64,000 nt of DNA from Flavobacterium sp. 90 (GCF_004339525.1 NZ_SMGE01000001.1:6014001-6078000), one strand, 5' to 3'. Counted from the first letter of the stretch, positions 55,226 through 64,000 are shown. The notes: generated by a model from the letters alone, not told the origin. Numbers and translations: made by a program.

Positions 55226-55242
55226 TTTTTATATAAATTGGT
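55212..55242 (+). promoter_or_regulatory. 31-bp element shared with the mocR/doxX promoter
   Basis: It differs from 58034-58064 at only two of 31 positions; the core TTTTTATATAAATTGGT (55226-55242) is identical. It overlaps the HxlR stop and lies upstream of the azoreductase -7 element (TACTTTTG, 55268-55275). Confidence 0.65.
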
Positions 55243-55292
55243 ATAGAAAATCAGTCCACTATAATTTTACTTTTGCTTAAAAATTTATTCAA

Positions 55293-55934
55293 ATGAAGAA
55301 AGTATTAGTTTTAAATTCAAGTGCCAGAAAGCAAAATTCTAAAAGCAGAAAACTTACCGAAGTATTTACAGATCATTGGAAAAGCATCCAAAATAATGCT
55401 CTTATTAATTATCGTGATTTAGGCGAAAGTCATGTTCCTCATATCAACGAAAATTGGATTGCAGCGGCTTTCAAACCTCAAAACCTGAGATCTTTGCAAG
55501 AAGTTGAAGCTTTAAAAACAAGCGACGAATATATTGCTGAATTACGCGAAGCCGATGTAATTGTAATTGGTGCTCCAATGTACAATTGGTCAATTCCAAG
55601 TAGTTTAAAAGCTTATATTGATCAGGTCTTAAGAGTTAATGAAACGTGGAAACTAAATCCTGAGAATATTCAGAATCCATATATTGGTTTACTTCAAAAT
55701 AAAACTGTATTTCTTTTGCTTTCAAGAGGCGCTCAAGGTTATGAAAAAGGAGAATATAACGAGCATATGAATTTTCAAAGCAACTATCTAAAAACCGTTT
55801 TCAATATTATTGGTATTACCAACATTCATATGATTGCCGTAAACGGAGAAAGTTTTGATCCCGAAAAATATCAGGAATCTATAAATAATTCGCATCAAGC
55901 GATAAGAGATTTGATCGAAAAAGAATTGAATTAA
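55293..55934 (+). CDS. azoR: FMN-dependent NADH-azoreductase
   Basis: A 213-residue flavodoxin-like quinone reductase. VLVLNSSARKQNSKSRKLTEVF is the FMN phosphate loop. Later blocks are ADVIVIGAPMYNWSIPSSLKAYIDQVLR, FLLLSRGAQGY and YLKTVFNIIGI, all typical of AzoR. It reduces quinones and azo compounds with NADH, preventing thiol damage. It follows an HxlR regulator and shares a 31-bp promoter element with the mocR/doxX pair. Confidence 0.92.
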   Translation: MKKVLVLNSSARKQNSKSRKLTEVFTDHWKSIQNNALINYRDLGESHVPHINENWIAAAFKPQNLRSLQEVEALKTSDEYIAELREADVIVIGAPMYNWSIPSSLKAYIDQVLRVNETWKLNPENIQNPYIGLLQNKTVFLLLSRGAQGYEKGEYNEHMNFQSNYLKTVFNIIGITNIHMIAVNGESFDPEKYQESINNSHQAIRDLIEKELN

Positions 55935-55942
55935 TTTTATTG

Positions 55943-56040
55943 AACACGAATTTCACTAATTTTCACTAATTGAAATGATTAAAATAGTTTGTGAAATTAA
56001 TTTCACAAACGAATTAGTGCAAATTCGTGAAATTCGTGTT
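55943..56040. repeat. Palindromic repeat family 3, copy 2
   Basis: Perfect 24-bp palindromic core at 55987-56010 (GTTTGTGAAATT with AATTTCACAAAC). Outer arms are AACACGAATTTCACTAATTT and AAATTCGTGAAATTCGTGTT. It lies between convergent genes, like copy 1 at 38.2 kb. Confidence 0.85.
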
Positions 56041-56047
56041 TAAATTA

Positions 56048-56485
56048 TTATTTTAATCTGTTTGATAAATGAACCGCTGTCAATTCAAAACCGTTTTTTA
56101 AATATACTTTTTGGGCTGTATTATTCGTAAAACCAGTATCCAGAACTACAGCTTCTTTGCCAAGCGAAATAGCTATTTCTTTTATGTGATTTAATAATTG
56201 AGTCGCAAAACCTTTTCCTCTGTAATTTTCAAGCGTACACAAATCATCAATATAAATGATATTTCCGCTGTGCAAAGAAGTCATAACACGATATCCGGCA
56301 AAAGCAACAACTTTATCTTTATCCATGATTCCAGCGATGCTGTACTTTTCGTTTTGCATCATTTCTGTAATCGTCGCATTCCAGTTGTTTTTATTCAAAT
56401 GTGGTCTTAATACATACGCTACATCCCAACATTGTTCGATTTCTTGTGTTGTTTCGATTTTTTTAATCTGATAAATAGACTCCAT
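56048..56485 (-). CDS. GNAT acetyltransferase
   Basis: The ATG at 56485 (MESIYQIKKIETTQEIEQCWDVAYVLRPHL) gives 145 residues; an in-frame start 21 bases upstream is possible. The GNAT core is IIYIDDLCTLENYRGKGFATQLLNHIKEIA (acetyl-CoA loop) and VVLDTGFTNNTAQKVYLKNGFE. Substrate unknown. It lies 84 bases downstream of the MocR gene on the same strand, so it may be transcribed with it. Confidence 0.85.
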   Translation of the reverse strand: MESIYQIKKIETTQEIEQCWDVAYVLRPHLNKNNWNATITEMMQNEKYSIAGIMDKDKVVAFAGYRVMTSLHSGNIIYIDDLCTLENYRGKGFATQLLNHIKEIAISLGKEAVVLDTGFTNNTAQKVYLKNGFELTAVHLSNRLK

Positions 56486-56569
56486 AATTCTGTGTTTTTT
56501 ATACAAAATTAGAACAGTAATCAGAATGTAAAATACCCCAATTCTAAAATCGATAGTGGTCCAGAAGTC

Positions 56570-58036
56570 TTATTGAAGTACGTTTTTGAGGATTGCTAAA
56601 GCTTTTTCCATTTCATTTTCTGTCAAGGAAGCAAAACCCATTCGTATTGCATTTGGAGAGAAATAATCGTTTTTATAAAAAGTCCCGTTATTAATAGAAA
56701 GTCCTTTTTTACCAACTTCATCAGCCATTTTTATTAAATTAATTTTCTCCTTAAAATTTGCCCAAACTGCCAATCCGCCTTCAGGAATTCTAAAGTCAAT
56801 TTCGTTTTTAAAATCAGAAGTCAGAATTTCGCAAAAATGATTTCGGCGTTGTTTGTAGATTTTTAATGATTTTCTAAAATGCCTGTCCATTTCTCCATTT
56901 TCGAACATAATAGCAAAAGCTTCTTCCAATAATGTATCGCCTTGTCTGTCAATCATTTTTCTTAAAGATGCCGTTGCTTCAATAAAAGCGGAAGGTCCAA
57001 CCATAAAACCAATTCGCAAAGCAGGCGCAAAAGTCTTTGAAATTGAGCCAATATAAATCACATTCTGATTGTGATCAATACTTGCCAGTGGCAAATAAGG
57101 CTTATTATCATAGTGAAAATCAAAATCGTAATCGTCTTCTATAATCGCAAAACGATATTCTTTAGCAAGATTCAGCAGCTTTAATCGGCGTTCCATACTC
57201 ATCGTAACGCCAGTTGGGCAATGATGATGCGGAATTATATATACGGCTTTAATTTTTTTATGTTTCAGAATTTCCTGCAAATAATCAACATCCATTCCGT
57301 TATCATCTATGGGAACTCGTTCTAAATTTGCTCCACAGTATTTAAACGTATCATCGGCAGTTGCAAAACTTGAAACGCCGACAACTATAGTATCATTTGG
57401 ATTTAAAATTAATTGAGACGCAAGATAAATTCCCATTTGGCTGCCTTTTGTAATGATAATATTTTCGGGCGAAACCACTAATCCACGTGTATTTGAGAGA
57501 TAATTACAAATCGCAATTCGAAGATTTTCAGATCCTAATGTACTTCCATATTTCAGGAAGTTTTTGCCATAAAATTTTCTGGATAAACTTCTATATTCAC
57601 GCATCAATTGATCTATTGGTGCCAAGCGAACATCGGGAAAACCATCGTCTATAACAATTGGATCTTTATGAATGTTTTTACCGTAAGAGTTTATTTCTTT
57701 CTCAAAAGTATTGGTCCAGATAAAACCTTCCTGAAACTGCTTTTTATTAGTTTCCGGTAATTTTACTTTAGAAATTATAGGCAATTTCGAAAGTACAAAA
57801 ACACCTTTCCTATCTACAGATTCTGCCCAACCCTGACTAATTAATTCTTCGTAAGCCAATTTGACCGTATTTCTATTAATGCCTATGAGTTCTGATAAAA
57901 CACGCGAACTTGGCAATGCATCTGACGGTTTCAAAGTACCATTTGTAATCAACGAAATAAAAGTATTGCACACTTGTATGTAAAGTGTTACTGACGATTC
58001 ACGATCAACTATAATTAAGGTTTTATATGGTAGCAT
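56570..58036 (-). CDS. MocR/PdxR-family GntR regulator with aminotransferase domain
   Basis: A 488-residue protein: an N-terminal GntR winged helix (TLYIQVCNTFISLITNGTLKPSDALPSSRVLSELIGINRNTVKLAYEEL) fused to a fold-type-I aminotransferase domain. The PLP-lysine motif is YIGSISKTFAPALRIG. Such regulators bind PLP or an adduct and control nearby genes from direct-repeat sites. It is divergent from doxX, and a 31-bp element that overlaps its start recurs before azoR, suggesting both are targets. Confidence 0.9.
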   Translation of the reverse strand: MLPYKTLIIVDRESSVTLYIQVCNTFISLITNGTLKPSDALPSSRVLSELIGINRNTVKLAYEELISQGWAESVDRKGVFVLSKLPIISKVKLPETNKKQFQEGFIWTNTFEKEINSYGKNIHKDPIVIDDGFPDVRLAPIDQLMREYRSLSRKFYGKNFLKYGSTLGSENLRIAICNYLSNTRGLVVSPENIIITKGSQMGIYLASQLILNPNDTIVVGVSSFATADDTFKYCGANLERVPIDDNGMDVDYLQEILKHKKIKAVYIIPHHHCPTGVTMSMERRLKLLNLAKEYRFAIIEDDYDFDFHYDNKPYLPLASIDHNQNVIYIGSISKTFAPALRIGFMVGPSAFIEATASLRKMIDRQGDTLLEEAFAIMFENGEMDRHFRKSLKIYKQRRNHFCEILTSDFKNEIDFRIPEGGLAVWANFKEKINLIKMADEVGKKGLSINNGTFYKNDYFSPNAIRMGFASLTENEMEKALAILKNVLQ

Positions 58037-58064
58037 CTGGGCTGTGGTTTTTATATAAATTGGT
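58034..58064. promoter_or_regulatory. Candidate MocR-binding element between mocR and doxX
   Basis: The second copy of the 31-bp element. It contains CTGGGCTG and TTGGTCTG-like repeats; core TTTTTATATAAATTGGT at 58048-58064. Near -7 boxes for both directions lie beside it. Confidence 0.6.
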
Positions 58065-58114
58065 CTGTAAAGTTACCCAACATCTTTATACATTTACATA
58101 AAAATTTAATCCAA

Positions 58115-58558
58115 ATGAAAAATATAACAATACCACAAGCAGGTTTAATTCTAAGAATTGTTTTAGGAATCACAATGTTATCAGCCGTTGCAGATCGTTT
58201 TGGACTTTGGGGCGCGCCCGGAGATCCTGGTGTTGCCTGGGGAAACTGGGATAATTTTATTGCTTATACACAAACACTAAACTCTTTTGCCAGTAAATCT
58301 GTAGCCGGAATATTAGGTGCTTTGGCTACCTTTTTTGAGATTCTGTTTGGTTTATTCTTAATCATCGGTTTCAAAACCAGAATCGTAGCTTTTGGAACTT
58401 CCGGATTAATGTTGCTTTTTGCGCTTAGTATGGCGATTTCGGTTTCGATAAAAGCACCATTTGATTATTCAGTTTTAACAAGTTCTGCCGCGGCATTACT
58501 GCTTTCAACTATCGAAAGAACTTCTTTTGCTTTTGATAATAAATTTAGAAAAATATAA
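58115..58558 (+). CDS. DoxX-family membrane protein
   Basis: A 147-residue protein with four membrane segments. RIVLGITMLSAVADRFGLWG, FASKSVAGILGALATFFEILFGLFLIIGF and VAFGTSGLMLLFALSMAIS match DoxX. Family members link quinone or thiol redox steps in the membrane. Divergent from mocR, with a strong terminator behind it. Confidence 0.85.
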   Translation: MKNITIPQAGLILRIVLGITMLSAVADRFGLWGAPGDPGVAWGNWDNFIAYTQTLNSFASKSVAGILGALATFFEILFGLFLIIGFKTRIVAFGTSGLMLLFALSMAISVSIKAPFDYSVLTSSAAALLLSTIERTSFAFDNKFRKI

Positions 58559-58576
58559 AACAAAAAAATACTTCTG

Positions 58577-58611
58577 AAAAATCCCTCAAGAATCAATTCT
58601 TCAGGGATTTT
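58577..58611 (+). terminator. Hairpin terminator
   Basis: AAAATCCCT and AAGAA pair with TTCTT and AGGGATTTT, one C-C bulge. It ends doxX. Confidence 0.85.
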
Positions 58612-58813
58612 TTTATTTCATATAGCTACCCATAAAAATATGATATTAAGATATTTACAAAATAAATTATCCAAAAAAACGTACTTAATCTAATATTATT
58701 TTGATAATTTTAACAGTAAATTCTGAGGCACTCAATCTGCCATTTGAATCTTTTTACAAAATATCCTTTATTTCTCCCTAAACATAAGCCAATAAATTAA
58801 AAATTTTAGATTT

Positions 58814-60415
58814 ATGAAAAGAACTATTTTGATTAAAAAAATTTTTTTAGCCTTCCTTTTTATTTTCTTCTGCCAAAAAATATCGGCGCAGGCAACACCT
58901 TTAAGTAAAGCAAAACCAATAGCCGGAAAAGAAAACTGGCAATCCGCAATTCCAAATCCTGAACAGGATAAAATAGCCACCGATAAACTGGCTGCACTTA
59001 AAAAGAAAACTGGAAAAAAGCCCAATATAGTTTGGTTTCTAATTGATGATATGGGTTTTGGAGATCCCGGATTTAATGGCGGCGGAGCTTCAATTGGTGC
59101 TGCAACGCCTAACATGGATCGATTGGCAAAAGAAGGATTATTATTGAGTTCTACCTATTCTCAACCAACTTGTACACCTACCCGATCTGCAATTTTAACC
59201 GGACGTATTCCCGCGCGAACCGGCCTTACAAGACCTATTTTAGCAGGAGACGTACTTACTGCAAATCCCTGGGCAGACGAGATTAGTTTACCCAAAATAC
59301 TGAGTCAATCCGGTTATAAAACAGTCCTTACCGGAAAATGGCACGTAGGCGAATTAGAAGGAATGCGTCCATTTGAAATTGGTTTTGACGAATACTACGG
59401 CTATTATGCTGCCGAAAAAGAAATCACACAATCTTTTGACAAAAGACGTTATCCTGACTTGGTTTTAGATCCTTTTAAACTGGATGCTTACAATAAAATG
59501 GGAGCTTCTAAAGATCTGGTTTATGGAAAAAAAGGTGGAAAAGAAGAATTAATTAAAGCAACAACCAGCACAGAAGATATCGCAGAAGCTGATCAAACTC
59601 TGGAAGCTTTTTCGATTAAAAAAATTAAAGAGTTTGCCAAATCCGGAGAACCTTTCTTTTTGGAGCATGCTTTTATGAAAGTACATACCGATAATTGGGC
59701 TTCGAAAAAATATGAAGGAAAAAGTGACAGCAAATATCCATATAAAGATGCTGTTGTTGAAGTTGATGCTATTATTGGTGAAATTGTAGCCGAACTTGAA
59801 AAAAATGGATTACTTGAAAACACCTTCATCTTTATCACCTCTGACAATGGTCCGCAAGGAGATTCCTGGCCAGATGGCGGTTATACACCTTTTAGAGGGA
59901 CAAAAGGATCTGCCTGGGAAGGCGGAACACGTGTTCCTGGCGTTGCATACTGGAAAGGAATGATCACACCGGGACGTCAAAGTGCTCAATTGTTTGACTT
60001 AATGGATTTGTACAATACAAGCGCTTACATTGGTGGTGCTTTTGATAAAATCCCAACTGATCGCCCTATTGACGGCATTAATCAGACTTCATTTTTACTG
60101 ACCGATAATGGCATTTCGAATCGTGACCGAGTTTATACATGGGTAGAAACGCAATTAATGTCAATTCGTCTACACGAATATAAAATGTACTTTAATATCA
60201 CAGAATCTGAAGATCCACATTTAATGATCGATCAGTCTACAGTAACCAAAACCGGATTGGCTCCGTGGTTATTTAACCTCTACATAGATCCCAAAGAAAC
60301 CAGAGTTGTGGGTCATGCTCTCAACGCGTGGACGGCTCCAATGGCAGCAGAAGCAAAATATCATGCAGCCTCTTTTGTTAAATTTCCTCCTAAAAAAGTG
60401 GGATTAGGACAGTAA
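58814..60415 (+). CDS. Exported arylsulfatase
   Basis: A 533-residue sulfatase with a signal peptide (FLAFLFIFFCQKISAQ). The metal site begins at NIVWFLIDDMGFGDPG (D78, D79). The formylglycine motif C120-TPTR is in SQPTCTPTRSAILTGR, so the cysteine would be converted to formylglycine. Later come TGKWHVGEL and FITSDNGPQGDSWPDGG. It would hydrolyse sulfate esters outside the cytoplasm. No maturation enzyme is encoded nearby. A terminator follows. Confidence 0.92.
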   Translation: MKRTILIKKIFLAFLFIFFCQKISAQATPLSKAKPIAGKENWQSAIPNPEQDKIATDKLAALKKKTGKKPNIVWFLIDDMGFGDPGFNGGGASIGAATPNMDRLAKEGLLLSSTYSQPTCTPTRSAILTGRIPARTGLTRPILAGDVLTANPWADEISLPKILSQSGYKTVLTGKWHVGELEGMRPFEIGFDEYYGYYAAEKEITQSFDKRRYPDLVLDPFKLDAYNKMGASKDLVYGKKGGKEELIKATTSTEDIAEADQTLEAFSIKKIKEFAKSGEPFFLEHAFMKVHTDNWASKKYEGKSDSKYPYKDAVVEVDAIIGEIVAELEKNGLLENTFIFITSDNGPQGDSWPDGGYTPFRGTKGSAWEGGTRVPGVAYWKGMITPGRQSAQLFDLMDLYNTSAYIGGAFDKIPTDRPIDGINQTSFLLTDNGISNRDRVYTWVETQLMSIRLHEYKMYFNITESEDPHLMIDQSTVTKTGLAPWLFNLYIDPKETRVVGHALNAWTAPMAAEAKYHAASFVKFPPKKVGLGQ

Positions 60416-60445
60416 TTTTTTTTTTCATCTTCTTTATATAATTAT

Positions 60446-60471
60446 AAAAGCTTCCTTTTTGGGAGCTTTTT
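60446..60471 (+). terminator. Hairpin terminator
   Basis: AAAAGCTTCC with GGGAGCTTTT (one G-U pair) and T-run. It ends the sulfatase gene. Confidence 0.75.
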
Positions 60472-60631
60472 GTTTGTTGTTACAATTACTAAAATAAATT
60501 TTATTTGATTATGGATTTCCGTAAAACAACTGATTATTAAATAGTAACCTTTGTTTTCAAAGGAATTAGCATTATTGAGATTTTATAATAGAAAATTCCG
60601 TAACTATTTATTAATTAAAATAAAATCAAAA

Positions 60632-60922
60632 ATGGGACTTATAGCAAAAGCCGATTTACATTACAAAGATTACTCATGGACTGTACTAGCCGGAGACGAT
60701 CCAAGAATATCAGGAGAACCTGATAGTACTTTACTTAATAGAAAAGAAGGGTATGAAATTTTATATTTCATAAATAAATTTTCTGAGCAAAATAATTTCA
60801 AACAAAAAAATTCTGCCTTAAAGGTAGAAAAAATGATTCGAGAAGAAGTTCCAAATGAAAAAAGAAGTCAAGAAAACATTAAGACTTGGATTGAACAGAA
60901 TTGGAATAAAAGTAAATTTTAA
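60632..60922 (+). CDS. Unrecognised 96-residue protein
   Basis: The ATG at 60632 (MGLIAKADLHYKDYSWTVLAG) is preferred over one 81 bases upstream, whose extra residues are basic and unlike a signal peptide. DDPRISGEPDSTLLNRKEGYEILYFINKFSEQN and KVEKMIREEVPNEKRSQENIKTWIEQNW suggest a compact helical protein. I sense a conserved family of this form but cannot name it or its function. Confidence 0.55.
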   Translation: MGLIAKADLHYKDYSWTVLAGDDPRISGEPDSTLLNRKEGYEILYFINKFSEQNNFKQKNSALKVEKMIREEVPNEKRSQENIKTWIEQNWNKSKF

Positions 60923-60972
60923 AAAGATTAATCAATAACAAAATTTACACCAACAGTATATTATTTTGCTCC

Positions 60973-61002
60973 AAAAAGAGACAGTTTAGTGCTGTCTCTT
61001 TT
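60973..61002 (+). terminator. Hairpin terminator
   Basis: AAAAGAGACAG pairs with CTGTCTCTTTT around TTTAGTG. The remaining 61003-61330 shows nothing recognised. Confidence 0.85.
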
Positions 61003-61330
61003 ACATAACATTTAATTTTCCAATCATCTACGTTCAAAACATGGGGATTATATAACATATTATTGAAATTATGTAAATACTTCAAAAAGCTAAATTCTAA
61101 AATTACACATTGCTTTGAAGATCCGCTAATTCATAGAAACCAATTCTTGAAGTTATACTTTAGGAATTGATTTTTCTAATTTAAAAACAGATAGGCTAAA
61201 TTCTGTCAAAGTTGCCAAACATAACTCTCTGATTTAGTAGTTATTTCCTTTTTTAAGGTTTTTTTAAGCCCTCAAATATCTTTCTACAAAATTTCTATTC
61301 GTAAATTAGCGCCAAACAAAATTTATCCGA

Positions 61331-62167
61331 ATGACAGTACTTACATTTACCCTGATTATGATTCTTGGCGCTTTTTTAGCAGGTTTTATTGGCTCATTAT
61401 CAGGTTTAGGTGGCGGAATCATAATTATTCCGCTTCTAACAGTCGTTCTTGGAGTTGACATTCATTATGCAATTGGTGCCGCTTTGGTTTCTGTAATTGC
61501 CACTTCTTCAGGTTCAGCTTCGGCATATGTCAAGGAAGGAATCACCAATATGCGACTGGGAATTTTTCTTGAAATCGCCACAACAATTGGTGCCGTTTGC
61601 GGAGCTTTACTTTCTACAATTGCGCCAACTTCGTTTATAGCGATATTATTTGGTCTTACTTTAATTTTCTCTGCTATAAATTCTCTTCGAAAAAAAGAAG
61701 AACATATTGTTTTAGAATCAAGTCCTTTGGCAAAAAAACTCCGCTTAAACGGAACTTATCCCACACATGATGGCGAAGTCGTAAGCTACGGAACCAAAAA
61801 CGTCGTTGGAGGTTTTGGTATGATGGGAATTGCCGGAATGATGTCGGGATTATTAGGGATTGGTTCTGGTGCTTTTAAAGTGATTGCAATGGATAATATC
61901 ATGAGAATTCCGTTTAAAGTGTCTACCACAACCAGTAATTTTATGATGGGAGTTACCGCAATGGCGAGTTCTGTAATCTACATTCAAAAAGGATATATCG
62001 AACCCGGAATTTGTATGCCTGTTGTTATTGGTGTTTTATTTGGAGCTATGGCTGGAGCCAAAGTATTAGTGCGAACAAACCCTAAAAAACTAAGAATATT
62101 TTTTGCCTGCCTGATTTTTGTACTTGCAGTGAATATGATTTATAACGGAATTAATGGAAAAATCTAA
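61331..62167 (+). CDS. TauE/SafE-family sulfite exporter-like permease
   Basis: A 278-residue membrane protein with about eight hydrophobic segments in two related halves. The family motifs LAGFIGSLSGLGGGIIIIPLL and MGIAGMMSGLLGIGSGAFKVIAMD are clear. Such proteins move sulfite, sulfoacetate or other anions across the inner membrane. It overlaps the DUF1634 gene by 14 bases, the usual partner. Confidence 0.88.
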   Translation: MTVLTFTLIMILGAFLAGFIGSLSGLGGGIIIIPLLTVVLGVDIHYAIGAALVSVIATSSGSASAYVKEGITNMRLGIFLEIATTIGAVCGALLSTIAPTSFIAILFGLTLIFSAINSLRKKEEHIVLESSPLAKKLRLNGTYPTHDGEVVSYGTKNVVGGFGMMGIAGMMSGLLGIGSGAFKVIAMDNIMRIPFKVSTTTSNFMMGVTAMASSVIYIQKGYIEPGICMPVVIGVLFGAMAGAKVLVRTNPKKLRIFFACLIFVLAVNMIYNGINGKI

Positions 62168-62561
62168 GGTTATGCAAAACGAAAAATTTGGAGAAAAAGA
62201 CTTTCAGTATATAATTGGTAATTTATTGCGTTATGGCGTTTGGACGTCATTGTCTGTCGCTTTTATAGGTGGAATTGTCTATTTATTCGGACATAGTACA
62301 GATATTGAAAACTACTCTGTATTTCATGAAAATGATCGTAATATATTCGAAGTAATTTCGGCTGTTTACAATGGTGCGATTCAGGGAAATGGAGAATCTT
62401 TGATCTTTGTTGGAATTATTCTGCTATTTCTAACGCCTGTTTTACGTGTGATACTTTCATTATTTTCTTTCCTTTTAGAAAAAGATTATCTTTATGTTGG
62501 CATTACGCTAATCGTGATTCTGATCATATTAATTAGTGTCTCTTTTGGTTTTTCACATTAG
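62154..62561 (+). CDS. DUF1634 membrane protein
   Basis: A 135-residue protein with three hydrophobic segments (LLRYGVWTSLSVAFIGGIVYLFG; FVGIILLFLTPVLRVILSLFSFL; YVGITLIVILIILISVSFGF). It matches DUF1634, repeatedly found next to TauE/SafE permeases. Its start overlaps the permease end, so translation is coupled. It may be a permease accessory subunit. Confidence 0.85.
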   Translation: MEKSKVMQNEKFGEKDFQYIIGNLLRYGVWTSLSVAFIGGIVYLFGHSTDIENYSVFHENDRNIFEVISAVYNGAIQGNGESLIFVGIILLFLTPVLRVILSLFSFLLEKDYLYVGITLIVILIILISVSFGFSH

Positions 62562-62641
62562 AATGTCGCTTTAGGCAATATACTTTTTTTGAAAACGCTT
62601 AAAATATGTTATTACTAACGCTATAAGCTAAATAAAAAAAT

Positions 62642-63664
62642 ATGGAAATAGGAATAGACAGTTTTGCTTCGGCGATGTACGGAGATAACAATACTTTGAG
62701 TAGTGTTGATGCAATGGAACAATTACTGCAAAGAATTGAACTGGCAGATCAAGCCGGACTTGATGTTTTTGGAATTGGAGAACATCATAAAAAAGAGTTT
62801 CTAGATTCGGCTACAGTTGTTATATTGAGTGCTGCTGCTGCAAAAACAAGCCGCATTAGGTTATCAAGCGCCGTTTCGGTTTTAAGCGCTGCAGATCCTG
62901 TCAGAGTTTATCAAAGCTTTGCAACTTTAGATTTAATTTCGAAAGGAAGAGCCGAAATCGTCGTAGGCCGCGGATCTTCTATTGAAGCTTATCCCCTTTT
63001 TGGTTTTAACCTGAATGATTATGATGCACTTTTTAAAGAAAAGCTTGAACTATTTCTACAAATCAGAGACAATGAATTTGTAACGTGGTCAGGGAAATTT
63101 CGTCCCGCATTGAATAATCTTCCTGTTTATCCGAGAGCAATCCAAGAAAAATTACCGGTTTGGCTTGGCGTTGGTGGAACTCCGGAATCTTTTGTAAGAG
63201 CCGGAAGTCTTGGTTTACCTTTAATGGTTGCTATTATTGGAGGACAAACACATCGTTTTCGACCTTTAATTGATTTATACCGTGAAGCCGGAAAAGCCGC
63301 AGGTTTCAAACGCGAAGAACTAAAAGTAGGAATACATTCGCCAGGTTTTGTTGGAACTACAACCGAAAAAGCAATCGAAGAATATTATCCGGGTTACGCT
63401 GAACTTTGGACAAAATTAGGACTCGAACGCGGTTGGCCACCCGTTACAAAAGCCAAATTTGACGGACTTATCGACGATTTGGGTGTTTTAATCGTTGGAG
63501 GTCCGGAACGTGTTGCCGAGAAAATCTTAAAACACAGCGAAGCACTTGGAGGAATCTCAAGATTTACATTCCAAATGGATAATGCCGGACTTACACATAC
63601 TCAATTAATGAATGCGATCGAACTCATCGGATCAAAAGTAATTCCGTTGATACGTAAAGGATAA
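62642..63664 (+). CDS. LLM-class flavin-dependent oxidoreductase
   Basis: A 340-residue luciferase-like monooxygenase. MEIGIDSFAS, DVFGIGEHHKKEFLDSATVVILSAAAAKTSRIRLSSAVSVLSAADPVRVYQSFATLDLISKGRAEIVVGRGS and the late LIVGGPERVAEKIL blocks are typical. It would use reduced FMN; the substrate is unknown. It begins 80 bases after the DUF1634 gene and ends before a palindromic terminator. Confidence 0.88.
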   Translation: MEIGIDSFASAMYGDNNTLSSVDAMEQLLQRIELADQAGLDVFGIGEHHKKEFLDSATVVILSAAAAKTSRIRLSSAVSVLSAADPVRVYQSFATLDLISKGRAEIVVGRGSSIEAYPLFGFNLNDYDALFKEKLELFLQIRDNEFVTWSGKFRPALNNLPVYPRAIQEKLPVWLGVGGTPESFVRAGSLGLPLMVAIIGGQTHRFRPLIDLYREAGKAAGFKREELKVGIHSPGFVGTTTEKAIEEYYPGYAELWTKLGLERGWPPVTKAKFDGLIDDLGVLIVGGPERVAEKILKHSEALGGISRFTFQMDNAGLTHTQLMNAIELIGSKVIPLIRKG

Positions 63665-63675
63665 ATATAAATTAT

Positions 63676-63748
63676 GAGTTATGAGTTATGAATTGTTAGG
63701 TAAAAATTATAGCCACTAATTCATAATTCATAACTCATAACTCTTTTT
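63676..63748 (+). terminator. Long hairpin, likely terminator
   Basis: Perfect 19-bp inverted repeat GAGTTATGAGTTATGAATT (63676-63694) and its complement (63725-63743), followed by T5. It lies between convergent genes. Confidence 0.7.
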
Positions 63749-64000
63749 AGAATTTATAAGTTACGCCAACTCTAAAATTTCTTGGCGCTTCTGTTTGCCA
63801 ATAATAAGCAGTAAGCCATTCATAATAAGATCCGCTGTAAAGGTATTTATCCAAAATATTGAATACGTTAGCCGTAACTTTTATCTTTCCGGTTTCATAA
63901 GATAAACCTCCGTCAAGTTTGAAATAGTTTGGCAACTTTTCTCCGCCTTCGCTCCAAGTATCCGTTTGGCGACCTGCAAGATAAGTACCTCCAATAGATG
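63747..64000 (-). CDS. TonB-dependent receptor, C-terminal end (partial)
   Basis: The frame runs off the right edge of the window. The visible part (LPNYFKLDGGLSYETGKIKVTANVFNILDKYLYSGSYYEW to the last residues FRVGVTYKF) is the terminal barrel of a TonB-dependent receptor. The NVFNILDKYLYSG and terminal aromatic residue fit siderophore receptors of the FhuE/FpvA type. The rest of the gene lies outside the window. Confidence 0.8.
   Translation of the reverse strand, partial: SIGGTYLAGRQTDTWSEGGEKLPNYFKLDGGLSYETGKIKVTANVFNILDKYLYSGSYYEWLTAYYWQTEAPRNFRVGVTYKF

Overview
The window looks like a chromosome segment of a Flavobacterium-type Bacteroidota. It is AT-rich, and several promoters fit the Bacteroidota pattern TTTG-N16-20-TAnnTTTG with no Shine-Dalgarno sequence. 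Two proteins end in type IX secretion (T9SS) sorting domains. There are TonB receptors with surface lipoprotein partners, and families typical of the phylum (M56/BlaI pair, DUF5808, DUF6934-like, GH27 and GH130 enzymes). I see no rRNA, tRNA, CRISPR array, transposase or prophage. Gene order looks chromosomal, but the intergenic regions are rich in dispersed palindromic repeats.

Layout. 0-1.2 kb: tail of a TetR regulator, a 24-bp palindromic operator, a hotdog thioesterase and a SnoaL-like gene. 1.3-3.8 kb: BlaI-type repressor and M56 sensor-protease pair with three phased operators. 4.3-7.3 kb: large T9SS-exported Ig-like protein. 7.4-13.8 kb: amidohydrolase with a membrane protein, PhyH dioxygenase, MFS exporter, MltD-like transglycosylase. 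14.3-17 kb: two orphan genes read here as a papain-like amidase and a GCS-like amidoligase. 17-23 kb: small regulators, SDR, Crp/Fnr, GNATs and two DNA glycosylases. 23.5-28.1 kb: GH130 phosphorylase, OxyR, alpha/beta hydrolase, OsmC. 29.4-34.1 kb: a riboswitch-controlled vitamin B12 uptake operon. 35.5-39.7 kb: GH27 enzyme and xylose isomerase. 39.9-46.1 kb: a GH18-CE4-GT2 fusion divergent from an MprF-like protein. 46.3-50.5 kb: a DUF6934-like pair and a methionine ABC importer preceded by what looks like a Met-rich leader-peptide attenuator. 51.5-58.6 kb: TonB receptor, then a quinone/electrophile-response cluster (NmrA-type reductase, HxlR, azoreductase, MocR, DoxX). 58.8-64 kb: arylsulfatase, TauE/DUF1634 pair, LLM oxidoreductase, end of a siderophore-type receptor.

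Most noteworthy are (1) the 14.3-17 kb amidase and amidoligase pair, a candidate peptide-modification system, (2) the putative methionine leader peptide, hairpin and terminator upstream of metN, and (3) several distinct palindromic repeat families, one with a nested double palindrome and a local 69-bp tandem amplification. All functional names come from motif recognition by eye. No database search or folding program was run.
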